This document shows positions 42,747 to 50,089 of a stretch of 64,000 nt of DNA, one piece after another (within the stretch, counting starts at the first letter, position 1; each line of letters starts with the position of its first letter). Source of the stretch: Ardenticatenaceae bacterium (lineage in GTDB: Bacteria; Chloroflexota; Anaerolineae; Promineifilales; Promineifilaceae). Under the pieces are notes generated by a model. It was not told the DNA's origin. It did no database searches and worked only from the letters and a program-made list of their open reading frames with translations. Location of the stretch: contig JACKBS010000004.1 in NCBI GenBank assembly GCA_020634435.1, forward strand, positions 682,001-746,000. Direction: 5' to 3'. The position numbers and the translations under genes were made by a program.

Positions 42747-43511
42747 ATGCTAAAACCACTTTCTATCAAAGAATTGTACGTGCCTGCCCTGGCGGAAGGA
42801 GAGGGCGTGGGCACGGCATACGAATATTTTGCCAAGCGTCTGGTTTTGGCCCGCTGGCTGAAAAATCAGCCCAAGCCGAATCGCGCGCTGATTGCTGGCT
42901 TGCCAGAGAAGTACGGTAGCAGCCTGGACTTTCTGCAATTGGCGCAGGAGTTAGGTGCTGCGGTGACAATTGTGGATGAACGGCCGTCTGCCCTACAAAA
43001 ACTGCAAAATTCTCTGGCGGCGGCGCAAAAGGTAGGGTGGTTAACGGCCGTTTCGCCCCAACTCATCCCCGTACACCATCTGGCTGATTTGCGTGAAATT
43101 GCTCCAGACTATGATTTGTGCCTGGGATCGGAAGGATTGCAGCGGCTAGACGCCAGCGACCTATCCGAATACGTGCGGCACGTGCGCCGACTGGCCAGCC
43201 GCGCCGCGCTGTTTGCGCCCAACGGCGACAACATGGCCCATACCAACATCAGTGGCCTGGCGGGCGTGACGCTGACTGAAATGCAGCGACTGTTTGGTCC
43301 AGATGCTAAAACGGGCTACATCGACATGCCGCCGTTCCCACCAGGCATTACCCGCACAGAAGACCAACGGGAGCAGGCCACCAGCGGCACTTTTGAAGCA
43401 ATTGCTATGTGGGGGCTAGGCTATTACGCACGGCTGGAACATTTTTTGCCAACGGCCGTTCGCCGTAGCCAATCTCACATCGTGTACGCACTTTTGGAGG
43501 GTGGAGATTAG
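42747..43511 (+). CDS. Unknown protein, possible SAM-binding fold
   Basis: 254 residues, no signal or membrane span. A Rossmann-like pattern can be read: RALIAGLPEKYGSSLDFLQL then AAVTIVDERPSALQKLQNSL, and DYDLCLGSEGLQRLDASDLS as strand 4, as in class I methyltransferases but with a degenerate glycine motif (AGLPEKYGSS). LFAPNGDNMAHTNISGLAGV follows. I cannot name it. It lies between the epimerase and the PTPS-related membrane protein, bounded on both sides by inverted heptamer repeats, so it may be transcribed with the downstream gene. Confidence 0.6.
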   Translation: MLKPLSIKELYVPALAEGEGVGTAYEYFAKRLVLARWLKNQPKPNRALIAGLPEKYGSSLDFLQLAQELGAAVTIVDERPSALQKLQNSLAAAQKVGWLTAVSPQLIPVHHLADLREIAPDYDLCLGSEGLQRLDASDLSEYVRHVRRLASRAALFAPNGDNMAHTNISGLAGVTLTEMQRLFGPDAKTGYIDMPPFPPGITRTEDQREQATSGTFEAIAMWGLGYYARLEHFLPTAVRRSQSHIVYALLEGGD

Positions 43512-43562
43512 AGATTGGAGATTGGAAATTAAGGTAATCTCCAATCTCCAATCTCTAATCTC
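43503..43562. repeat. Inverted pair of tandem heptamers overlapping a stop codon
   Basis: GGAGATTAGAGATTGGAGAT on the left and AATCTCCAATCTCCAATCTC on the right, ending six bases before the ATG at 43568. The left arm includes the stop codon of the preceding gene (43509-43511). Confidence 0.8.
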
Positions 43563-43567
43563 TTCAC

Positions 43568-45874
43568 ATGAACCGACTAAAGTCCCTTTTCCAGCGCATT
43601 GACCCCGGCTACTTTGTTGTGCTGGCGATTTGTCTGTTGGCGTTGTGGCCGTTTATTGGCCGCGTGAGCCTGCCGCAGGAGACAGATGCTGAGCTCCACA
43701 TCTTTCGGTTGCTGGAGCTGAGTTATTTGGTGCGCGGCGGCGAACTGTATCCCCGTTGGGCGCCCAACTTTTACCACGGTTACGGTTACCCCATTTTTAA
43801 CTACTACGCGCCGCTGACTTATTATGTTGGCCTTATTTTTGAGCTGTTGCCCGGCTTGGATGCGGTGGCTGGCGTGAAGGCAGTCTTTGTGCTGGGGCTG
43901 CTGGGCGCAGGCTTTGGCATGTACGGCTTTGTGCGCGACAACTGGGGACGGCCGTCTGGCTATCTGGCGGCGGCGGTATATGTGTATGCGCCGTACGTGC
44001 AGTACGTGGACCCGATTGCCCGTGGTGCGTTGGCAGAGGCGTTCAGCCTGGGGGTGTTCCCGCTGGCGCTGTGGGCGTTAGACCGCTTGCGGCGGCAGCC
44101 AACCTGGGGGAGGTGGGTAACGGCCGTTCTCCTCACCGCCGCTGTGATTTTGAGCCACAACCTGATGGCGCTGCTCTTTTTTGGCTTGTTGAGCGCCTGG
44201 GTGTTGTGGCAAACGATCACTCACCGCGACGATTCACCCGGCTGGCGCTGGCTGTGGCTGGCGCTGGGTTTGGGACTGGGAACGGCCGCATTTTTTTGGC
44301 TGCCCGTACTGCTGGAGCGCAACGCCGTCAACCTGAACACGCTCATCGGCGCGGGGGACAACTACGATTTTCGCACCCATTTTTTAAGCTGGCGTGAGAT
44401 GTTGGCTCCCACGCTGCGGCTCGATTGGGGGGCGACGGAGCCAGTTTTCCGCTTTAATTTGGGATTGGCGCAATGGATTTTGGGCGGCGCGGGGTTGATT
44501 TTGCTGCTGCTGCGCCGCGTAAAACATGCCAGGCACACGCTCTTTTTTGCCCTTGCGGCAGGGCTGCTCCTTTTTATGCAGCTACCCGCCTCGATCTTTT
44601 TATGGGAGGCGACGCCTATTTTGCCCTTTTTCCAGTTTCCCTGGCGGCTGCTGGGTGGCACGGTAGCCATGCTGGCGATATTAGCTGGAGTGGGATTGGA
44701 AGTGGTGTTAGCCCGATGGCCAAATTTGCGTAGGTGGGGAACGGCCGTTGCCATCACCTTTTGCCTGTTTACTGCCCTGCCGCTCACCCAACCGGCTCCC
44801 TGGCCCGATTTTGGCGATGTGTTCACCTTTCGCATGTCGCTCATTGAGCATTCTGGCCGCTGGCTGGGCACTACCTCTACTGCCGATTACGTTCCGGCCA
44901 CCGTAGATACGGTGCCTTCGCGCAATGGCGATCTGGTGTATGGATTCCTGGTCGATCAGCCGTTGGACCGCGTTAATCGGCCCAGCCTACCCGCCAATAC
45001 CGAGGTGGTGGGCGAAGAGCTAAAGCCACTCCATTTTCGCTATACCGTCCAGGCCCCGGAGAAATTTTTGCTGCGTCTCTTCCTATTTCAGTTCCCTGGC
45101 TGGCAGGTGCGAATCGATAGCGAGCTGGTCGAGCCAGAGTTGGGCCGCCCAGAAGGATTCATAGTGGTGCCGGTGCCAGCCGGTGAGCATGTGGTAGACG
45201 TGCAGTTCCGCGATACGCCTGACCGGCAGCTTGCCTGGGCGGTGACGGCAGTTTCTCTGCTCATCACCCTCATTGGTGGTGGATTTCTGTGGCGGAAGCA
45301 CACAATCTCCAATCTCCAATCTCCAATCTCGCTAAAAAACGCAGATTGGTCAGTTTTGGGTGCGGTGAGTGTGGTAACGGCCGTTACGCTCCTGCTGCTG
45401 AATCCGTGGGGCATTTTGCACCTCAACTCAGCCGACTACGTGGCTGAACCGGCCCAAGCTCAGCGTGCCGACGACTTTGGTGGGCAGATTGTCCTTATTG
45501 GTTATGATTTGTCGGCAGAAACGGCCGTGCCGGGCGACCAGTTGACTGTCACGCTGTACTGGCAGGCGCAGACGGCAATGGCCATCAACTTCCAAAGTTT
45601 TGTTCACCTGCTGCGGCCCGATGGCGCGCTGGCGGCCCAATCGGACCATTTAAATCCGGGTGACTTTCCCACTCGCCGTTGGCCGCTGGATAAATACGTG
45701 CGCGATGTGCACGTGCTGCAACTACCGCCTGATTTGCCGCCTGGTGAATACACTATCAATGCTGGACTGTGGGTGCAGGCCGAGGGATGGCGGCTGCCCG
45801 TGCTGGATGCCAGTGGAAGTCAGATTGATGACAATTCGACTTTGTTCACGTTACGCGTATTGGCTGAAAAATAA
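43568..45874 (+). CDS. PTPS-related-type membrane protein with C-terminal beta module
   Basis: 768 residues, ~12 spans. The first outer loop ETDAELHIFRLLELSYLVRG, then PRWAPNFYHGYGYPIFNYYA, is the hallmark of the '6-pyruvoyl-tetrahydropterin synthase-related' membrane family, which in spite of its name is GT-C-like. A soluble region after ~430 includes FPGWQVRIDSELVEPELGRP (a YfhO-like motif). Between two C-terminal spans the codons run through four AATCTCC heptamers, giving SNLQSPIS. Residues ~640-768 are the shared module (GYDLSAETAVPGDQLTVTLY, FVHLLRPDGALAAQSD, GEYTINAGLWVQAEGWRLPV). Role in glycan transfer is inferred from family and neighbours. Confidence 0.75.
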   Translation: MNRLKSLFQRIDPGYFVVLAICLLALWPFIGRVSLPQETDAELHIFRLLELSYLVRGGELYPRWAPNFYHGYGYPIFNYYAPLTYYVGLIFELLPGLDAVAGVKAVFVLGLLGAGFGMYGFVRDNWGRPSGYLAAAVYVYAPYVQYVDPIARGALAEAFSLGVFPLALWALDRLRRQPTWGRWVTAVLLTAAVILSHNLMALLFFGLLSAWVLWQTITHRDDSPGWRWLWLALGLGLGTAAFFWLPVLLERNAVNLNTLIGAGDNYDFRTHFLSWREMLAPTLRLDWGATEPVFRFNLGLAQWILGGAGLILLLLRRVKHARHTLFFALAAGLLLFMQLPASIFLWEATPILPFFQFPWRLLGGTVAMLAILAGVGLEVVLARWPNLRRWGTAVAITFCLFTALPLTQPAPWPDFGDVFTFRMSLIEHSGRWLGTTSTADYVPATVDTVPSRNGDLVYGFLVDQPLDRVNRPSLPANTEVVGEELKPLHFRYTVQAPEKFLLRLFLFQFPGWQVRIDSELVEPELGRPEGFIVVPVPAGEHVVDVQFRDTPDRQLAWAVTAVSLLITLIGGGFLWRKHTISNLQSPISLKNADWSVLGAVSVVTAVTLLLLNPWGILHLNSADYVAEPAQAQRADDFGGQIVLIGYDLSAETAVPGDQLTVTLYWQAQTAMAINFQSFVHLLRPDGALAAQSDHLNPGDFPTRRWPLDKYVRDVHVLQLPPDLPPGEYTINAGLWVQAEGWRLPVLDASGSQIDDNSTLFTLRVLAEK
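45303..45330. repeat. Tandem heptamer run inside a coding sequence
   Basis: Four copies of CAATCTC inside the gene at 43568, in frame across a loop and encoding ISNLQSPISNLQSPI-like residues. Seven is not a multiple of three, so four units (28 bases) only stay open because no frame of the unit contains a stop. Confidence 0.8.
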
Positions 45875-45956
45875 TTTAGTGAATTAGCGGATTCAGAGGA
45901 TCTCCAATTCGTTCAATCCACCATTAGACAGTTTATTCGGTGGAACTGTTTCGGTT

Positions 45957-46223
45957 TTGGGCTTGATTTCTTACCGCAACAAGATTCGCGTGAAGATGAC
46001 GCAGCGGCCGGAAGAAGACCTGCTTGTGCAGGAGGTAGACAGCTTCCCCAACATTCGTCTGGTGAGCCGCACCACATTTTTGGCCGAGGGGTCGGGTACG
46101 GCCGTTCGCGAAACTATCGACATTGATACCCCCAATTTTGTGGCTGGATTTGTGCAAAAAACGGCCGATTCGGCCCATGAAGCGCTGTTAAAAACGCTCA
46201 AGGCGCGTCTGGAAGCCAACTAG
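45957..46223 (+). pseudogene. C-terminal remnant of an SRPBCC/START-like protein
   Basis: The frame is open from 45888 to 46223 with no good start; the first usable codon is TTG 45957, and ATG 45996 comes next. The last ~80 residues (LVQEVDSFPNIRLVSRTTFL, GTAVRETIDIDTPNFVAGFV, AHEALLKTLKARLEAN) look like the C-terminal half of a SRPBCC (polyketide-cyclase/START) ligand-binding domain, including the final long helix. The N-terminal half is absent. Either a truncated gene or a small stand-alone derivative. Confidence 0.45.
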
Positions 46224-46344
46224 GGCTGTTCTGTGAGCAGCGCCTTAGTCCTCCCTAAGAAATAGGCGTTAGCCCCTACGCCATTGCCTATAATTTCTCT
46301 ATCATAGAGCCGGATACGAGATCGAGGGCAATATTCCAGACGGT

Positions 46345-48561
46345 ATGGCTGAACAGCAAACTTCGCAAAAAAAAGCGTTCTCCGCGGGTGGCGCACCACC
46401 GGTTATGAACGCACATCACCGCACCATGCTGGCGGTTTTTGCCGGACTCACCATCATGTTTTTGAGCGCCGCCGCGCTGACGTTTTGGGTGGATAGCTCG
46501 GTGAGTGGCAGTCAGGATCGTGACCTACGCAAACGGCCGTCTCCCCTGCGCGAAATCCCTGAATTTATCAATCTCACCATTACCGAAACTGGTATTGCCG
46601 CCATTACGACGGACGATTTACGGCCGTTTAACTGGCAGCTTTCCAATTTTTCTTACGACACCATCAACTTGACGCGGCAGGGTGAGCAGGTGCCCTATGG
46701 CATCGCCGATGACGGCGAAACGATGTTTTTCCTGGCTGAAGCGATTACCAGCACAGTGCTGGCTCCCACGGTGTACCAGCTAAGCCTGGGCGAAGGGCTG
46801 CCGATGGTTGAACGTGATGCCGCCGCCACAGGTCGGGGCAGTAACACGGCCACTTACCGGCAGGTGTGGGAAGAAAACAGCACGTTTGTCGCCGATACCG
46901 GCAGCAGCGACCCGTGGTACGGCCGTTTGCTGCTGGCCCCACAAACTACCAATTTTACGCTGACGAACATCACCCCCAACGGCGGGCGGGGCCGGTTGAC
47001 TCTTTCCGTCTGGTCCAGTACGGCTGGCCCCAGCAACCCGGATCATCATTTGAAGGTGGTGCTCAACGGCCGTCAGCTGGCCGACTGGGTGTGGGATGGC
47101 ATTCAGCAAACCCAAATCACCGTGGAACTGCCCGATGGCTTGCTCCAGCCCGATGTGAGCAACGTTTTGAGCGTTACCAGCCCGGGCGACACGCCTGCGT
47201 CTGGCGAGGCGATTTACATTGACCGAATTGACCTGCTGTATGAAGGCAATCTGGAAGCTGGGAATGGGCAGTTCTGGTTTAGCAGCAATGCCAGCACGTT
47301 GGCCATTGATCACGCTGGTGCTGACCTGCTGCTATTTGATGTGACTGACCGCAGCCAGCCGGTGATGCTGACCAATCTGACCACTGCCGGAAGTGGCGTG
47401 TTGGCCGCAGGCAGCGGGGTTAGCAGCCGTTATTTTGCCCTGAACGTGGATGAGGCGATACGGCCGTCTTTCTCTAATAGCTTCATTGCCAAACAGGCGC
47501 TGCGCCAGACCGATCGCGGGGCGGATTACATTGTCATTTACCCGGACGACACCGCTTTTGTGGACGCGCTCCAGCCGCTGCTCACCTATCGGGCGGAGCA
47601 AGGACTGCGGGTAACGGCCGTTCCGCTGAGCCAGATTTATGCCGAGTTTGGTTATGGCCAGGAAGACCCCAGCGCCATCCGCAACTTCCTTACCTATGCC
47701 CAAAACAACTGGCGCTTTCCGTCGCCGCGCTACGTGCTGCTGGCGGGTGATGCCAGCTACGACATTCACAACAATCTGGATGGCAAAAATATCAATTTGC
47801 TGCCGTCGCAGCTGGTGCAGCTGCAAGATGGGTTTGCCAGCAGTGATACCTGGTACGTGCTGTCAGACGAGGGGCAACCGCAGTTGGCCATTGGCCGCTT
47901 CCCGGCGCAAACGCCGGAGCAGTTGCAGGTGATGGTGGCTAAAACATTGGCCTATGAGCAAAACGGCCGTTCCGACTGGATGGAACGTTCGTTGTTTGTC
48001 AGCGAGGCTGAGCCACAGTTTAATGAGATGAATTTGGCGCTGGCCGCCTTGCTGCAAGCTAGCGGCTACGAGACAAGTACCCTGCAAATGGGGGATGACG
48101 AAGCGATGCACTATGTGCTCATGGGCACGCTGGCCAAGGGTGTGGGTCTCATTAACTATGCGGGCGATGGCTACGTTTCGCAGTGGGGCAACGGCCAGAC
48201 GTTTGCCGGGGACGATGCCAGCATGTTGGCCGATAACGGTCACACGCCCATCTTCACCACGTTTACCTGCAACAACGGCGCGTTTTCTGAGCCGCAGCGG
48301 GATAGCCTGGCCGAGGATCTGCTGTGGGTGGAAAATGGTGGCATCGTGGCGGCCATTGCGCCCTCCAGCCGCGTAGCGCTGCCCTCGCTGACGCCGCTGG
48401 GTGAGCTGTTCTACAGTGCCCTGCTGGATGAGAACGTCAATACGCTTGGCGAAGCGCTGCTCCAAGCCCAGGCCACTGCCCTTGGTGATGAGACGTTGGA
48501 CGAAGCCGTGCTGGTGGTCAATTTGTTGGGTGATCCGGCGCTGCAATTGCAACGGCCGTAA
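46345..48561 (+). CDS. C25 (gingipain-type) peptidase-like protein, catalytic His missing
   Basis: 738 residues. One N-terminal membrane anchor (about 27-48) puts the rest outside the cell. Residues ~60-370 form beta-rich domains; ~385-735 is the C25 peptidase domain: DYIVIYPDDTAFVDALQPLL, RNFLTYAQNNW, YVLLAGDASYDIHNNLDG, SSDTWYVLSDEGQPQLAIGR. The catalytic Cys is kept at 642 in FTTFTCNNGAF. The usual catalytic His (NY-x-GHG) is Asp608 (INYAGDGYVSQWG), 34 residues before the Cys, near the 33 of gingipain R. So it may be a pseudo-peptidase or use another His. C25 proteins often sort or process surface proteins. It is the last gene before the CRISPR leader. Confidence 0.8.
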   Translation: MAEQQTSQKKAFSAGGAPPVMNAHHRTMLAVFAGLTIMFLSAAALTFWVDSSVSGSQDRDLRKRPSPLREIPEFINLTITETGIAAITTDDLRPFNWQLSNFSYDTINLTRQGEQVPYGIADDGETMFFLAEAITSTVLAPTVYQLSLGEGLPMVERDAAATGRGSNTATYRQVWEENSTFVADTGSSDPWYGRLLLAPQTTNFTLTNITPNGGRGRLTLSVWSSTAGPSNPDHHLKVVLNGRQLADWVWDGIQQTQITVELPDGLLQPDVSNVLSVTSPGDTPASGEAIYIDRIDLLYEGNLEAGNGQFWFSSNASTLAIDHAGADLLLFDVTDRSQPVMLTNLTTAGSGVLAAGSGVSSRYFALNVDEAIRPSFSNSFIAKQALRQTDRGADYIVIYPDDTAFVDALQPLLTYRAEQGLRVTAVPLSQIYAEFGYGQEDPSAIRNFLTYAQNNWRFPSPRYVLLAGDASYDIHNNLDGKNINLLPSQLVQLQDGFASSDTWYVLSDEGQPQLAIGRFPAQTPEQLQVMVAKTLAYEQNGRSDWMERSLFVSEAEPQFNEMNLALAALLQASGYETSTLQMGDDEAMHYVLMGTLAKGVGLINYAGDGYVSQWGNGQTFAGDDASMLADNGHTPIFTTFTCNNGAFSEPQRDSLAEDLLWVENGGIVAAIAPSSRVALPSLTPLGELFYSALLDENVNTLGEALLQAQATALGDETLDEAVLVVNLLGDPALQLQRP

Positions 48562-48872
48562 CCCACCGTAAAAAGCGCTGCATGGTGACATTTGGGTGAA
48601 AAACAGTGAAAGAGCCTCGGAAAACGGGATTGAGCGTGATCGGTAGCGATCGAGCGCGAAAAGTGTGGCTGCCGGGGTCCAAAAAGGGCCGAATTAGTTA
48701 TGAGTTATGCCCGAAATGGCAACTGTTTTGGCAGACCCTCGGAAAAAGATGAGCGGTGGAATGAAATGAAACACTTTGCGGTCAATAAATGGGCAAAAGT
48801 GGGGCGAGTTGCCCACAACTGGCAAAAATATGGTACACTACGGCCTGTCCGTTCCCACTGTGGATAACTGCT
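48562..48872 (+). promoter_or_regulatory. CRISPR leader region with promoter
   Basis: This 311-base stretch holds no gene and directly precedes the first repeat. TTGCCC (48809-48814) and TACACT (48834-48839) with a 19-base spacer form a plausible promoter about 34 bases before repeat 1. TGTGGATAA at 48859-48867, the exact complement of the DnaA box TTATCCACA, lies six bases before the array. The leader side is assigned because the far end of the array carries the degenerate repeat. Confidence 0.6.
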
Positions 48873-49855
48873 GTCAGAACGGCCGTTGGTTCCTTTGAGG
48901 GGTTGAAACCATTAATAGGGCAAATCTCCAGTTGTTTCTCCACCAGGTCAGAACGGCCGTTGGTTCCTTTGAGGGGTTGAAACTTTGCGGGGACATAAGC
49001 AGGTTGGCTAAATTCGTAGGTCAGAACGGCCGTTGGTTCCTTTGAGGGGTTGAAACTATTGCTTGAATCACTTTGCCTGCAGCAGCGAGGTCGTCAGAAC
49101 GGCCGTTGGTTCCTTTGAGGGGTTGAAACCCTTCGACCTACCGCAGAAGAAGTGTTGGAACTACGTCAGAACGGCCGTTGGTTCCTTTGAGGGGTTGAAA
49201 CCGGTCACAGCCCGGTTAGCGTTATTTTGACGAATAAGTCAGAACGGCCGTTGGTTCCTTTGAGGGGTTGAAACTTAACCCAAAGTTTTGAAAATGAGAG
49301 TGTGCTTGAGTCAGAACGGCCGTTGGTTCCTTTGAGGGGTTGAAACACATACGAGGTATCCGATCAGGCAATAGCAAGTCATAGTCAGAACGGCCGTTGG
49401 TTCCTTTGAGGGGTTGAAACCTTTGGCGAAGATGAAGTTAAAAATCGCCCCAACGGTCAGAACGGCCGTTGGTTCCTTTGAGGGGTTGAAACGGCAGGTG
49501 CGGAAACAGGTTTGGTTTCGGTTTTAGGTCAGAACGGCCGTTGGTTCCTTTGAGGGGTTGAAACGATCATTTGAATAAAAATACATCGGGACAGTGAGAC
49601 CGTCAGAACGGCCGTTGGTTCCTTTGAGGGGTTGAAACAACTAATTGTTCAAAATGCCTGGGAGATAGTTGTTGGTCAGAACGGCCGTTGGTTCCTTTGA
49701 GGGGTTGAAACTCAATGGCCTGGCCAAATGCCCGCGCGAGATTCGTGGTCAGAACGGCCGTTGGCTCCTTTGAGGGGTTGAAACAAGTTGACTAAAAAAA
49801 TGTAAACAAAATGGTAAAGTCAGAACGGCCGTGCGTCCCTTTGAGGGATTGTAGC
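48873..49855 (+). CRISPR. CRISPR array, 14 repeats of 37 bp, 13 spacers
   Basis: Repeat starts: 48873, 48947, 49020, 49093, 49165, 49238, 49310, 49384, 49456, 49528, 49602, 49675, 49748, 49819. Repeats 1-12 are identical by eye, beginning GTCAGAACGGCCGTT and ending GAGGGGTTGAAAC; repeat 13 has one change (TTGGCTCC) and repeat 14 is degenerate (GTGCGTCCC, ending GATTGTAGC). Spacers are 34-37 bases and all different. The GTTGAAAC end and the degenerate last repeat set transcription left to right. The 37-bp repeat and ~36-bp spacers fit type I or III systems; no cas gene is present in this window, so type is not decided. Each repeat contains the genome-wide palindrome AACGGCCGTT at positions 6-15. 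Confidence 0.98.
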
Positions 49856-49878
49856 CTGGAGCAATCCAGGCTTTTTTT
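49853..49878 (+). terminator. Intrinsic terminator fused to the last CRISPR repeat
   Basis: AGCCTGGA (49853-49860), GCAA tetraloop, TCCAGGCT (49865-49872), then seven T. The stem begins inside the last three bases of the degenerate repeat 14, so pre-crRNA transcription would end right after the array. Confidence 0.85.
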
Positions 49879-50089
49879 ATTCTGCCCCAACACCCATCTG
49901 CTACTGGTCAAAAATCAACTCCTGACTAAACTGGAGGACGGATCCAAATTTGGTGACCAGGTAGTGCTGCCATAAATTACCAACGTTGCCTGACTGCCTG
50001 ATCACGACCAAAAATGCGGGCCAATCCCATCCTGGCTTGATGACCGGGCATGGCTGCCTGTTGGCCCTGGTGCTAGAGGAGAGTGAACG
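49879..50089. other. Spacer between CRISPR array and glgC
   Basis: About 210 bases with no open reading frame of note and no clear repeat. It must hold the glgC promoter; I see no strong boxes. The end carries the glgC ribosome binding site AGAGGAGAG. Confidence 0.5.

Noticed and set aside
46345..49855. C25-like protein as a CRISPR-associated protease
   Set aside because: It is membrane-anchored and extracellular, reads as the end of the glycan cluster, and no other cas gene is nearby; adjacency alone is not evidence.
49879..50089. tracrRNA or small cas gene after the array
   Set aside because: No anti-repeat match and no coding frame of note; the array ends in a terminator.
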